The notes under the pieces were generated by a model. That model did not search any database, was not told the DNA's origin, and saw only the letters and a list, made by a program, of their open reading frames with translations. Positions 42,801-51,055 of a stretch of DNA of 64,000 bases are shown here, in pieces (the first letter of the stretch is position 1; each line of letters starts with the position of its first letter). Origin of the DNA: Pseudoduganella guangdongensis (GTDB lineage Bacteria; Pseudomonadota; Gammaproteobacteria; Burkholderiales; Burkholderiaceae_D); NCBI RefSeq assembly GCF_009857475.1, contig NZ_WWCJ01000009.1, positions 1 through 64,000 on the forward strand, read 5' to 3'. Made by a program: the position numbers and the translations under genes.

Positions 42801-43400
42801 CATCGCCGCCGCCTGCTGGTTGCCTACCAGGACGAAGCCTACGCCGCCCGCTACGAAGCACTGGTACGCGCCGTGGCGCAAAAAGAGCGCACCATCGAAG
42901 GCGAGCAATCCAAACTGGTACTCGCCCGCGCCGTCGCGCGCAACCTGTACCGCGCCATGGCCTACAAAGACGAATACGAAGTAGCCCGCCTGCACAGCGA
43001 CCCCGTATTCGCCGCGCAAATCGCCGCCCAATTCGAAGGCGACTACGCGCTGCAATTCCACCTCGCACCCCCGCTGCTGGCACGCAAGGGCAGCAACGGC
43101 CTGCCACGCAAGCAGGTGTACGGAGCGTGGATGCAGACCGGCTTCCGCGCCCTGGCCCGAATGAAGCGCTTACGCGGCACCCCGCTCGACGTATTCGGCT
43201 ACACCGCCGAACGACGCCAAGAGCGCGCCTGGCGCGACGAATACATGGCAGCGGTGGGCCAGCTCACGCAGACCCTGAGCGCCGCCAACAAAGACAGCGC
43301 CCTGCGCCTGGCCCAACTCCCCGAAACCGTACGCGGCTTCGGCCACGTCAAGCTCCCCGCACTCGCCGCCGCCCGCAACAAAATTCGGGGTCAGGTCTGA
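39891..43400 (+). CDS. Indolepyruvate ferredoxin oxidoreductase (fused alpha-beta)
   Basis: Oxidatively decarboxylates aryl pyruvates, from aromatic amino-acid breakdown, to aryl-acetyl-CoA. The 1169-residue product fuses the parts of archaeal IorA and IorB. It has an N-terminal pyrimidine-type domain (FISGYRGSPLGAVDQEVW near residue 69), a TPP domain (about 430-620) and a ferredoxin-like Cys cluster with CEGCGDCGVQSNC near residue 656. A gamma-type domain (AGIGGTGVVTLGALVTMAA near residue 747) follows. Lrp-type control is implied by the divergent regulator. Its last six residues and stop codon are supplied by repeat element B. Confidence 0.95.
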   Translation: MGSMEEGAALANPQEQGYEGGVQLADPEYRLDDNLQRESGRIFITGTQALLRMMLVQKRLDAARGLKTAGFISGYRGSPLGAVDQEVWRAAALLKAHQIEFLPAINEELGATAVLGTQQVENDPTRQVDGVFALWYGKGPGVDRAGDAIKHGNAYGSSPRGGVVVVLGDDHGCVSSSMPHQSEQALMAWSMPVLNPANIEEYQEFGLYGWALSRYSGAWVGFKAISETVEGGAVVNIPPAPDFLAPTDYQPPADGLHYRWPDLPGLGIEVRVHEKLKAVLAFARANPIDKLVVRAPAATLGIISAGKAYLDLVEALQRLSLGFDKLEQLGIRLYKPGLTYPLEPNGLLAFAQGLEQILVIEEKGAVVEEQVKQMLYNLPARPIVLGKTDASGAALLSALGELRPSRIAPVLVRWLAPLLPQAGLSAQLPDFCAASGLSQDAVRRTPFFCSGCPHNTSTKVPEGSRALAGIGCHFMATWMDRDTVTLTQMGGEGVPWVAASRFVSEPHVFQNLGDGTYYHSGYLAVRQAIAAKANITYKILYNDAVAMTGGQPVDGGLSVPQIAQQVLSEGAVKVVVVTDDTARYQNVVLPQGVAVEDRKDLDAIQRMLREIKGVSVLIYDQTCAAEKRRRRKKNRPDREVFPDPQRRMMINPAVCEGCGDCGVQSNCLSILPLETQLGRKRQIEQSSCNKDYSCVEGFCPSFVSVIGGTLKKPEAARVTLAQLELALVGYPQQKQHDFAQPFEVLVAGIGGTGVVTLGALVTMAAHLEGKGASTLDFMGFAQKGGAVMSHVRVAASPEKLNQVRIDLRQADALIACDLVVGAMPDALAVIGHGHTQVVANSRETPTAEFTRNPDAVVSKDALIAKLQQAAGSEQVVSLDPTDLATRALGEPITANIVLLGYAWQKGLVPVSNSAMMRAIELNNVAVDMNKRAFLLGRLAAANPGVLQQVIGAKQQVVHFAAPQGLEQIIEHRRRLLVAYQDEAYAARYEALVRAVAQKERTIEGEQSKLVLARAVARNLYRAMAYKDEYEVARLHSDPVFAAQIAAQFEGDYALQFHLAPPLLARKGSNGLPRKQVYGAWMQTGFRALARMKRLRGTPLDVFGYTAERRQERAWRDEYMAAVGQLTQTLSAANKDSALRLAQLPETVRGFGHVKLPALAAARNKIRGQV

Positions 43401-43581
43401 CATTCGGACAGCCGCTACGCACATTTGATTTTTCTCAAAAGCCAAGTTGCGGAAATTTGGTAGGCGCTTGTCAGGTGGTATGGGTATGAAAGCCGGATAC
43501 AAATAGCCGGCTTTCATAAACCGTATTGAGAAATCTCAAAAGTGCGAGCTGCGTGTCCGATTGTCAGACCTGACCCCGAAT
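43383..43581. repeat. Inverted-repeat element B (GGGGTCAGG family)
   Basis: Outer arms 43383-43410 (starting ATTCGGGGTCAGGTCTGACA) and 43554-43581 are 28 bp with one mismatch. The inside is palindromic: ATGAAAGCCGG and CCGGCTTTCAT form a perfect 11-bp hairpin around 43487-43518, and the segments next to the arms also pair imperfectly (CGCACATTTGA against TCAAAAGTGCG). It exactly fills the gap between two convergent genes: the ior stop TGA is in the left arm and the TonB-receptor stop starts one base after the right arm. Confidence 0.88.
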
Positions 43582-45732
43582 TTAGAAGTGGAACTGGGCG
43601 CTGAACTTGGCGGTGCGGGGGGCGCCTTGCATCATGGTGGCGCCGCCGGCGCGCATGGCCCAGTAGGCTTTGTCGGCCAAATTGTCGACGTTGACGCGGA
43701 TAGTCAGGCCTTTGCTAAAGAGCTGGGTTTCGTAGCGGGCGCCAATGTCGAGCAGGGCGATGGCGCCGACTTGCCATTGCCCCAGCGCGTCTACCGGGCG
43801 CTTGCCGTAGTGGCGGGCGCCCACGGATAGGGTCAGGGGCAATCCGTTGACGCGGTATTCGCTGTACACGCTGGTTTGGTGGCGCGCTACGCCGCGAATG
43901 CGCTGGCCGTCCAATGTGCCGCCGTCGGTCTTTTCGTTGCTGGCGTCGAGCCACAACGTGCTGGCGGTGAGCAGCCATTGCGATGCCAGGCGTAGGTTGC
44001 CGGCCAGTTCCAGGCCTTGGTAGCGCGCTTCGCCGTCTTGCGTGAAGACGTTGGCGGGGGTGGTGTAGCTGAGGCCTTTCTTTAGCTGGAACAAGGCGGC
44101 GGTGGCACCCCAGTCTTTGCCTTCGGCTTTGGCGCCGATTTCGATTTGCTTGCTCACCATCGGTTCGAATACTTGGCCGCGATTGGCGGCGGTCATGGGG
44201 GCGGTTTCGCCTTGCTCCAACGCTTCCACGTAGCTGCCGTACAGTGAAAGGCCGGCGAGCGGGCGGTACACGGCGGCGACGGTCGGCGTGGTCTTGCTCT
44301 TGTTGTAGCCGGCGTCCTTGACTTGCAGGCGGCCGTGGCGCAAGCCGATGACCAAGTCCCAATCGCTGCCCAGGTGCAGCGTGTCGGAGGCGAATACTTC
44401 GCGGCGGCGTACCAGGTCGAATTCGGCTTTGGCGTCGGATACCTTGGCGGGGCTGCTGAACGGGTTGAAGAAGTCGACCGGGTCGGCGAGGTTGGCGGGG
44501 CCGAGGTAGGCGCTTTCGTATTTGCCGCCGCCAACCCAGGAGGCGGCTTCGTCGGAGGCGCTGCGCGACATGCCGAAGGCGATTTCGTGGCGTACGGGGC
44601 CAGTGGCGAGTTTGCCGGTGACCATGGCTTGCGCGTGGCGGCTTTGGAATCGGCCGGAGAAGTTTTGCGCCAGTACGGTGTAGTCGCCGTTGGCTTTGGC
44701 CAGGACGTCGGTGCCGTTCATCAGTTCACGGCCGAATTCCGTTGTGCGGTAGGCGAGGGCGAGTTTCCAGTCGGGTGCGAATTGCCAGGCGAGGTCGCTG
44801 CCGTAGGTGTCGAATTCGGTGTGAACGCGTCCGAATTTTGGTGCGATGCGTTTGCTGCCGTCGATCGGGGCTGGCGCTGCGGCGTTGCCGGACCAGCCGC
44901 CGGCGGCGGTGCCGGTGGTGCTTGGGGTGATCCAGGCGTTGGCGCCTCGACGCGTTTGTTCGCCGCTGATGGCGTCCACTTGCCATACCAGCTCAGGGGT
45001 GATGCGCCAGTCCAGGGCTAGGGAGCCTGAGGTGCGGCGTTGCTTGCCGCCGTCCACTGCGGTGTCGCCGGTCTCGCGTACGAGGTTGAGGCGGTAGCCG
45101 AAGGCATCGCGCTCGCCGAAGCGGCCACCGAGGTCGCCGTGCACCAGCACCATGCCGCTATCCATTACCTGGGTGGAGACGCTGCGCACCGGCTGGCTGC
45201 CGGCGCGTTTCAGCACGTAGTTGACGGTGCCGCCGGGGGCGGAAAAACCGTACAGGAAGCCGCCGGCGCCTTTCAACACTTCCACGCGCTCCATGTGTTC
45301 CAGCGGTAGTTCGTTGTACAGCATGCCGTAGCTGAGGCCATCGAGCTTGCTGCCGTTGTACTGGTCGGTGGAGATGCCGCGAATGCTGACCCAGCTCTCG
45401 GCCACGCTCTGGTCGACCATGGGGCTGAAGGAGGCGTCGCCTTTGGTGAGGTCGGCCAGCGAGCGGGCTTGTTTGTTCTCCATAAGTGCGCGCGAGTAGA
45501 CGCCGACGCTGAAGGGGGTGTCTTGCAGTGATTTGTCGCCCAGTACACCGACGGTGGCGTTCTTGGCGCGGTAGCCATGCTCGGCGGAGCCGTCTTCGGC
45601 GGCTGCCTGGACGACGACGGTGGGCATGGTGGTGGCCTGGTCTTCCGCACGGGCGGTGGCGCTGGACAGGGTGAGGCCGAGCAGTGCCAGGCGTACGGCG
45701 GCATGCAGAGGGGTGGGGCAGGGTCGGTTCAT
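43582..45732 (-). CDS. TonB-dependent siderophore receptor
   Basis: Outer-membrane beta-barrel for uptake of a ferric siderophore or similar ligand. The 716-residue product has a signal peptide (MNRPCPTPLHAAVRLALLGL, cleavage near residue 29), an N-terminal plug domain with VEVLKGAGGFLYGFSAPGGTVNYVLKRA (given here only as a landmark near residue 145) split by the usual PGG turn, and a C-terminal barrel ending in the aromatic AKFSAQFHF. No N-terminal signalling extension (FecA type) is present. Start 45732 is chosen for the signal peptide. A Fur box lies about 55 bp upstream. Confidence 0.93.
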   Translation of the reverse strand: MNRPCPTPLHAAVRLALLGLTLSSATARAEDQATTMPTVVVQAAAEDGSAEHGYRAKNATVGVLGDKSLQDTPFSVGVYSRALMENKQARSLADLTKGDASFSPMVDQSVAESWVSIRGISTDQYNGSKLDGLSYGMLYNELPLEHMERVEVLKGAGGFLYGFSAPGGTVNYVLKRAGSQPVRSVSTQVMDSGMVLVHGDLGGRFGERDAFGYRLNLVRETGDTAVDGGKQRRTSGSLALDWRITPELVWQVDAISGEQTRRGANAWITPSTTGTAAGGWSGNAAAPAPIDGSKRIAPKFGRVHTEFDTYGSDLAWQFAPDWKLALAYRTTEFGRELMNGTDVLAKANGDYTVLAQNFSGRFQSRHAQAMVTGKLATGPVRHEIAFGMSRSASDEAASWVGGGKYESAYLGPANLADPVDFFNPFSSPAKVSDAKAEFDLVRRREVFASDTLHLGSDWDLVIGLRHGRLQVKDAGYNKSKTTPTVAAVYRPLAGLSLYGSYVEALEQGETAPMTAANRGQVFEPMVSKQIEIGAKAEGKDWGATAALFQLKKGLSYTTPANVFTQDGEARYQGLELAGNLRLASQWLLTASTLWLDASNEKTDGGTLDGQRIRGVARHQTSVYSEYRVNGLPLTLSVGARHYGKRPVDALGQWQVGAIALLDIGARYETQLFSKGLTIRVNVDNLADKAYWAMRAGGATMMQGAPRTAKFSAQFHF

Positions 45733-45786
45733 AAAAATGTGTAGCGGGTTGGAAAGCGATACGATGTTGAAAATTAGTAAATTATA

Positions 45787-45805
45787 GTAAATGAGAATCA
45801 TTTGC
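45787..45805. promoter_or_regulatory. Fur box
   Basis: GTAAATGAGAATCATTTGC matches 14 of 19 bases of the Fur consensus GATAATGATAATCATTATC, including the core GAnAATCATT. It lies between the divergent TonB receptor and periplasmic binding-protein genes and could repress both under iron-rich conditions. Confidence 0.75.
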
Positions 45806-45886
45806 ATTGCAATCGCCAAAGCGCACATAGACGCTCCGCCCGGCGCTCTCTATACTGGCAAGGACTTCAGCCTATTTTTCGAATCA

Positions 45887-46681
45887 ATGCGCTCGTTGCG
45901 GTGCTTATCCCTGATACTCAGCTTGCTGCTGGCCGGGCATGCGGCGGCGTCCTGCCCGCCGCTACGCTATGGCTATACGGACAAGGCGGTGCCGCCTTAT
46001 TACGTGGGGGCGGGGCCGAAGGCGCCCGAGCCGCCGGGCGCGCTGGCCGAACTGGCGCGCGAGGCGACGGCCAGCGCCCGCTGTCCGACGGAGTTCGTGC
46101 GCATGCCGCCGGCGCGTTTGCAGAAAAGCCTGGACGAGGGCGTGATCGATGCCATGTCGCTGTTCGCGCCGGAAGTGGTGGGGGAAATGCCGAACGTGGT
46201 CTATCCGCGCGATAAGCAGGGCAACCTCGATATGGCGCGCACTTTGCCGTTGTACGCGGTGGTCTTCGTGCGCGCGCGTGATGGCATTTCGCTCGATGCG
46301 GAGCCGGGGCAGGTCTTGCGCGGCAAGGTGATCGGCGTGTCGCAGGGGGCGCCGCACATCAAGTATTTGCGCAAGACGGGCGTGGAGGTGGATGCTGGGG
46401 CGGCTAATCCGGACCGCAATTTCGAGAAGCTGAAACTTGGCCGTATCGACGGCTTTGCGATCTCGCTTTCCACGCCGGAGGACATGGATGCGTCGGTGGC
46501 CAAGCGCTATGGCAAGCAGTTTGTGCGGCTGCGCAAGCCTATCCTCGTCATTAATTCGTGGCTGGCGTTGAACCGCAGCTACTACGAGAACAACCGCGCG
46601 GCGTCGGAGGCGATCTGGGATTGGTACGGCGCCCATAGCCGCACGCGCTTGATTGCGCTGTTAAAGAAGTACGGCCGCTAG
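45887..46681 (+). CDS. Periplasmic binding-protein-like protein (family 3 type)
   Basis: A 264-residue secreted protein with a Sec signal peptide (MRSLRCLSLILSLLLAGHAA, cleavage before SCPPL). The mature part has the layout of family 3 solute-binding proteins: YGYTDKAVPPYYVG near the start, RLQKSLDEGVIDAMSLFAP in lobe 1 and GKVIGVSQGAPHIKYL in lobe 2. No ABC permease genes are adjacent, so it may act as a lone sensor or scavenger. The start at 45887 avoids the Fur box; a longer frame from 45791 would begin inside it. Shared Fur control with the receptor is inferred. Confidence 0.8.
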   Translation: MRSLRCLSLILSLLLAGHAAASCPPLRYGYTDKAVPPYYVGAGPKAPEPPGALAELAREATASARCPTEFVRMPPARLQKSLDEGVIDAMSLFAPEVVGEMPNVVYPRDKQGNLDMARTLPLYAVVFVRARDGISLDAEPGQVLRGKVIGVSQGAPHIKYLRKTGVEVDAGAANPDRNFEKLKLGRIDGFAISLSTPEDMDASVAKRYGKQFVRLRKPILVINSWLALNRSYYENNRAASEAIWDWYGAHSRTRLIALLKKYGR

Positions 46682-46685
46682 GCGT

Positions 46686-47561
46686 TCAGGTGCCGAAGCG
46701 CTGTACCACGAATTCGACGAAGCTGGCCAGCTTTGGCGTGGATTGGCGGTCGCGCGGGTAGATCAAGTGCATAGGGCGCGGCTGCGGCCAGTACTCGCGC
46801 AGCACAGGCACCAGGCGGCCGGCGGCGATTTCGTCGGCCAGCACGGCGTCGGCCTGCATCACCAGGCCCAGGCCGGCCACAGCGGCCAGGCGCAGCGCTT
46901 CGCCATTGTTGGAGCGCATGCGGCAGCTGGGCGTTGTGCCTTCATTCGATCCGAACTGCCAGCGCGCCTTGTGGCGCCAGTGGGAAAAGTCCAGGCAGCG
47001 GTGCCGCGCCAGTTCTTCCGGGGTGCGCGGGGTGCCGTGCCGCGCGAGGTAGGCGGGGGCGGCGCAGACCATCATTTGCAGCGCGGTGAGCGGGCGCGCG
47101 ACCAGGGTGGAATCGGGCAGGGGACCAATGCGGATGGCGGCGTCCAGGCCTTCTTCCACCAGGTCGGACAGGCGGTTGGAGAGGTCCAGCTCCAGGTTCA
47201 CTTCCGGGTGCAGTTCGAGGTATTCGGCCATGGCGGGCGCCAGGCAGCGGCTGCCGAAGGCGGCGGGGGCGCTGACCTTCAAGGTGCCGCGCGGGATGGT
47301 GCGCATGGCGAGCGCGCCGCTTTCGGCCGCTTGCACCAGTTGCAGGATGTGGCGGCATTGCTCGGCGTATTGCTGGCCGATTTCGCTCAGGCTCTGGCTG
47401 CGGGTGGTCCGGTGCAGCAGGCGTGCGCCTACCAGTTGCTCGAGGGCGGCAATGTGCTTGCTGACCATGACCGTGGACATGTCGAGCGTGCGGGCGGCGG
47501 CGCTGAAACTGCCGGCGTCCACCACGCGCACAAAGACTTCCATGCTGCGCATCTTGTCCAT
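46686..47561 (-). CDS. LysR-family transcriptional regulator
   Basis: A 291-residue LysR regulator, N-terminus MDKMRSMEVFVRVVDAGSFS and helix-turn-helix AAARTLDMSTVMVSKHIAALEQ. The C-terminal effector domain includes PRGTLKVSAPAAFGSRCLAPAMAEYLE. It is divergent from a LysE/RhtB exporter gene with 78 bp between starts and is the probable regulator of that gene. Confidence 0.95.
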   Translation of the reverse strand: MDKMRSMEVFVRVVDAGSFSAAARTLDMSTVMVSKHIAALEQLVGARLLHRTTRSQSLSEIGQQYAEQCRHILQLVQAAESGALAMRTIPRGTLKVSAPAAFGSRCLAPAMAEYLELHPEVNLELDLSNRLSDLVEEGLDAAIRIGPLPDSTLVARPLTALQMMVCAAPAYLARHGTPRTPEELARHRCLDFSHWRHKARWQFGSNEGTTPSCRMRSNNGEALRLAAVAGLGLVMQADAVLADEIAAGRLVPVLREYWPQPRPMHLIYPRDRQSTPKLASFVEFVVQRFGT

Positions 47562-47639
47562 GCATTGTTAAGTTTGGGTTAAAGATGTTGTTAATTCTAG
47601 AGTATTTTTAATTGCCGCACTGGGCAGGATACTGGCGGC

Positions 47640-48278
47640 ATGACAACCCTGACCCTCTCCCTCTGGCTGGCTTTCCTTGCGATGGCGCTGGCCGCTACCT
47701 TTAGTCCCGGCCCGGCCGTGTTGCTGGCTGTTTCCACCACCCTGAGCCTGGGCGCGCGCCGCACGGCCTATAGCTCGGTGGGCAATGCGCTGGGCGTCTT
47801 TCTCGTTTCCTGCGTGGCGGTGGGGGGCGTGGGCCTGCTGTTCGAGGCGTGGCCGCCGGCCTTTACCGTATTGAAGCTGGCCGGCGCTGCGTACCTGGCC
47901 TGGCTTGGCGTGAAGCAGTGGCGCCAGGGCGGCCAGTCGGACCGCACGGGGCTGCCTGGTGCTGCCAGCGCGCCGGCGCCGAGCAGCCGCGCGGCGGTGT
48001 TCCGGCGCGGCTTGCTGGTCGCGTGCAGTAATCCGAAAGCGATCCTGTTTTTTGCGGCGGTGTTCCCGCAGTTTATGCCGCCGGGGCGGATCGATATTGT
48101 GCGCTTCCTGCTGCTTAGTCTGACCTTTGTGGCGGCGTCGCTGGTGGCCCAGTTCAGCTATGTGCTGTTGACCGCGACGGCCGGTGCGCGGGTGTTGTCG
48201 GGCCGCCGCATGGCGCTGCTGCAGCGCGGCACGGGCTTGCTGTTCATCGGGCTGGCTGTGTCGCTGGCATTTACTTGA
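47640..48278 (+). CDS. LysE/RhtB-family amino-acid exporter
   Basis: A 212-residue membrane protein with about six helices. It has the family motif FSPGPAVLLAVSTTLSLGARR near residue 22 and KLAGAAYLAWLGVKQWR near residue 78. The centre has the conserved RGLLVACSNPKAILFFAAVFPQF. Members export amino acids or homoserine lactones; the substrate is not predictable. It is paired with the divergent LysR gene. Confidence 0.93.
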   Translation: MTTLTLSLWLAFLAMALAATFSPGPAVLLAVSTTLSLGARRTAYSSVGNALGVFLVSCVAVGGVGLLFEAWPPAFTVLKLAGAAYLAWLGVKQWRQGGQSDRTGLPGAASAPAPSSRAAVFRRGLLVACSNPKAILFFAAVFPQFMPPGRIDIVRFLLLSLTFVAASLVAQFSYVLLTATAGARVLSGRRMALLQRGTGLLFIGLAVSLAFT

Positions 48279-48361
48279 TATACCAATTTAATACCAATTG
48301 CTTAATTTGGTGCTAATATCCAGCTCCCGGGCCGTGGCGGTCCGTCATCATGGGGGAGCAC

Positions 48362-49873
48362 ATGGATCGCAGGCGTTTTCTCGAACTGGCAGGCGGATCA
48401 ACGGCAGCTTTGCTGGCCGGGTGCGGGGGCGGCGGATCGTCGGGCACGGCGCCGCCGCCGCTCACGCCGGGCGATCCTGGCTTGAATTGGTCTGGCCTGG
48501 CGTCTTCGCTCAAAGGGCAGTTGCTGCGGCCGTCCGACCCGGGCTATGTCGCCGCCAGCCTGCTGGCCAACACCCATTTCGACAACATCAAGCCGGCGGC
48601 CATCATCAAGTGCGCGTCGGTGGACGACGTCAAGGCGGGGCTGGCTTTTGTGCGCGCCAACAAGCTGGCCGTGACGCCGCGCTGCGGCGGCCATAGCTGG
48701 GCGGGGACTTCGACCACCACGGGTGTGGTGTTGAATGTGACGCCGATGAATGCGATCCAGGTGAACGCCGACGGCACGGCCAGGATCGGGGCTGGTGCGC
48801 GCCTGGCGGAGGTGTACGACGCGCTGATTGCCAAGGGCGTCTGCATCCCTTCCGGCACTTGCCTGACAGTGGGTATCGCTGGCATTACCCTGGGCGGCGG
48901 TATCGGCATCCTGGACCGCCAGTATGGGCTAACTTGCGACAACCTGTTGGCGGCGCAGGTGGTGACCGCAGATGGCCGCGTGCTCACCTGCGATGCGGCC
49001 ACCGAACCGGAGCTGTTCTGGGCTTTGCGCGGCGGGGGCGGCGGCAACTTTGGGGTTGCCACGTCCTTTACCTTCAAGACGCATCCAATCCAGGACATCA
49101 CCGTGGCGCGCGCGGATTTCCGCTTCCAGGATTTCGCGGCGGTGTTCGATGCCTGGCAGCGCTGGCCGCAATCGCTGCCGGATAATATCTGGGGCCAGGT
49201 CTATGTGCAGTTCGGCCCGGGTGCTGCGGCCGGCACCGTGAGCGCGTATTGCCTTGGTGGCGCGGCCTTGCTGCAGCCGCATTGGGATGCCTTCCTGGCA
49301 GCGACCGGCGTGCCGCGCGCGCACCTGTCGACTTCCATCAACCAGATGCCGTATCGGGACGTGGCCTGGAGCATGTGCGCCGGCGATACGCCGGCGCAGT
49401 GCAGCGTGAGCGGTTCCACGCCGGAAGGACGCAAGACGCGGTACGATTCGCTTTTGAGTTCGGACTTCTTCAACGAACTGCTGCCTGCGGCCGGCATTGC
49501 GGCGCTGGGCCAGGCGGTGCTGGATGCGGGGGCGGGCGGCATTGCGGGGTCCTACATCTTCGACCATATGGGCGGCGCCATCAGCCGCATTGCACCCGAT
49601 GCGACGGCCTTCGCGCATCGCAAGGCTCTATTCAGCCTGGAGTACGCGACCTGGCCGAATCGCGGCGTGTACGACACCGCTTACCCTAATCGCATGCGCG
49701 GCAAGATGAAGGCGTGGAGCAGCGGCGGAGCCTACGTGAATTACCTTGATCCGCTGCTGGCCGACTGGCAGTCGGCCTACTACGGCGCGAACTATGCTCG
49801 CCTGGCGCGCGTGAAGAAGCAGTACGACCCTGAGCGCGTGTTCAATATGCCGCAAGGCGTTCAGCCGGCGTAG
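48362..49873 (+). CDS. Exported FAD-linked oxidase (BBE family), Tat lipoprotein
   Basis: A 503-residue berberine-bridge-type flavoprotein oxidase. The N-terminus has a twin-arginine motif (RRRFLEL) and a lipobox ending at Cys21 (LLAGC), so it is likely exported folded by Tat and lipidated. The FAD domain contains PRCGGHSWAGTST, whose His is the usual 8-alpha attachment site, and IPSGTCLTVGIAG, whose Cys would allow bicovalent flavin attachment. The C-terminal BBE motif is NYARLARVKKQYDPERVF. Substrates in the family are sugars, alkaloids and lipids. Start 48362 is preferred over one four codons upstream for the Tat signal. Its end overlaps the convergent SnoaL gene by 32 bp. Confidence 0.92.
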   Translation: MDRRRFLELAGGSTAALLAGCGGGGSSGTAPPPLTPGDPGLNWSGLASSLKGQLLRPSDPGYVAASLLANTHFDNIKPAAIIKCASVDDVKAGLAFVRANKLAVTPRCGGHSWAGTSTTTGVVLNVTPMNAIQVNADGTARIGAGARLAEVYDALIAKGVCIPSGTCLTVGIAGITLGGGIGILDRQYGLTCDNLLAAQVVTADGRVLTCDAATEPELFWALRGGGGGNFGVATSFTFKTHPIQDITVARADFRFQDFAAVFDAWQRWPQSLPDNIWGQVYVQFGPGAAAGTVSAYCLGGAALLQPHWDAFLAATGVPRAHLSTSINQMPYRDVAWSMCAGDTPAQCSVSGSTPEGRKTRYDSLLSSDFFNELLPAAGIAALGQAVLDAGAGGIAGSYIFDHMGGAISRIAPDATAFAHRKALFSLEYATWPNRGVYDTAYPNRMRGKMKAWSSGGAYVNYLDPLLADWQSAYYGANYARLARVKKQYDPERVFNMPQGVQPA

Positions 49874-50282
49874 CCAGCCGGCGGCGCAGCCACCTGATCG
49901 GCAGGCCGACGATGGGCAGCTTTTGCAGCAGCTCTTCCGCCGCATCCCAGTAGTCGCGGTGATCTGCCACCTTGCCGTCCGGCCCGAAGCGGATGTGGGA
50001 GGCGCCTTCCACCGTGTAGTGCTTGCCGCGCAGGTCGAACTCGAACTGCCAGGTGACGAAGGCTTGCTCGCCCTGCAGCATGCGTTGGCGGATGATGAAG
50101 CGCGGGTTCCCGGTTGTTTCGAACATGTGGTCGAAGACCGCTTCGATGGCGGCGATGCCGCGCACGTCGTTGAACGGGTCGCGGAAGTGGGCGTCGGCGG
50201 CGTAGTGCTCGCCGGCGCGCTGCACGGTGTCGGGTGTCAGGCTGGTGTACCAGTCCAGCAGCGTGTCGAGCGATGTGGTCAT
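49842..50282 (-). CDS. SnoaL/NTF2-like protein
   Basis: A 146-residue protein of the nuclear-transport-factor-2 fold, with DTLLDWYTSLTPDTVQRAGEHYA at the start and HFRDPFNDVRGIAAIEAVFDHMF near residue 32. The C-terminal strand is GPDGKVADHRDYWDAAEELL. Such proteins are small isomerases, cyclases or binding proteins. It is the last gene of the eight-gene lipid operon; its start overlaps the SDR stop by 4 bp. Confidence 0.9.
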   Translation of the reverse strand: MTTSLDTLLDWYTSLTPDTVQRAGEHYAADAHFRDPFNDVRGIAAIEAVFDHMFETTGNPRFIIRQRMLQGEQAFVTWQFEFDLRGKHYTVEGASHIRFGPDGKVADHRDYWDAAEELLQKLPIVGLPIRWLRRRLATPAERLAAY

Positions 50283-51055
50283 GTCTTGGCGAGTTGGGCG
50301 AGCAGGGCGAAGCGCAGCCGGTAGGGCAGCATGCGTACCAGTTTAACCAGCAGCGTGAAGCGCCAGGGAAAGTGTATCTCAAAACGTCCGGCGGCCATGC
50401 CGCGCCGGATCGCGCGCGCCGCCGCTTCCGGCGTCTGCAGCGCCGGCATGGCGAAGTCGTTGCGGGCGGTGAGCTGGGTGCGCACGAAGCCGGGGTTGAT
50501 CAGGTACACGTCCAGCCCGCGCGGGTGCAGGTCGGTGTAGAGCAGTTCGGCCAGGTTGATCAGGGCGGCTTTGCTGGGGCCGTAGACGCTGGCCTTGGGC
50601 AGGCCGAGGTAGCCGGCCACGCTGGCGACAATGGCGATGCCGCCGCTACCGCGCGCCAGCATGTCGGGCAGCACGGTGGCCAGGCCGCTGTAGACGCTGC
50701 CCAGGTTGATGCCAAGGGTGCGCGCGGCGCCGGCGGGCGTGACTTCCCAGCTGCGTTCGGGGCGGTATTCGGCGGCGCAGAAGACCACCAGGTCGATGCC
50801 GCCGAACAGCTGGCAGGCGGCGCGGTAGGCTTCCGGCCAGGCTGCCTGGTCCAGCGCGTCGAATGGCAAGGCCAGCGCATGCGGGTGGTCGGCGGCGACC
50901 GTTTGCAGTAGTTCGAGGCGTCGGGCCGACAGTGCGACACGCGCGCCGGCGGCCAGCGCTTCCGCTGCCAGGGCGGCGCCGATGCCGCTGGACGCGCCCA
51001 CCAGCCAGACGCGCTTGCCTTCCCAGTTTTCAATGCGGCGGTTCAATGGGCGCAT
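50279..51055 (-). CDS. SDR-family oxidoreductase in the lipid operon
   Basis: A 258-residue short-chain dehydrogenase with the NADP site VWLVGASSGIGAALA near residue 17 and SARRLE near residue 42. The catalytic Tyr-Lys lies in SVYGPSKAALINLAE near residue 156. The C-terminal extension contains a hydrophobic stretch (FPWRFTLLVKLVRMLPYRLRF) that may bind the membrane, as in SDRs acting on lipids. It overlaps DUF3833 by 13 bp and SnoaL by 4 bp. Confidence 0.9.
   Translation of the reverse strand: MRPLNRRIENWEGKRVWLVGASSGIGAALAAEALAAGARVALSARRLELLQTVAADHPHALALPFDALDQAAWPEAYRAACQLFGGIDLVVFCAAEYRPERSWEVTPAGAARTLGINLGSVYSGLATVLPDMLARGSGGIAIVASVAGYLGLPKASVYGPSKAALINLAELLYTDLHPRGLDVYLINPGFVRTQLTARNDFAMPALQTPEAAARAIRRGMAAGRFEIHFPWRFTLLVKLVRMLPYRLRFALLAQLAKT

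Noticed and set aside
42596..43489. 297-codon Arg-rich ORF overlapping the ior gene end and repeat B
   Set aside because: Arg/Pro/Ala composition is typical of an off-frame read of GC-rich DNA, and the true frame encodes the oxidoreductase.
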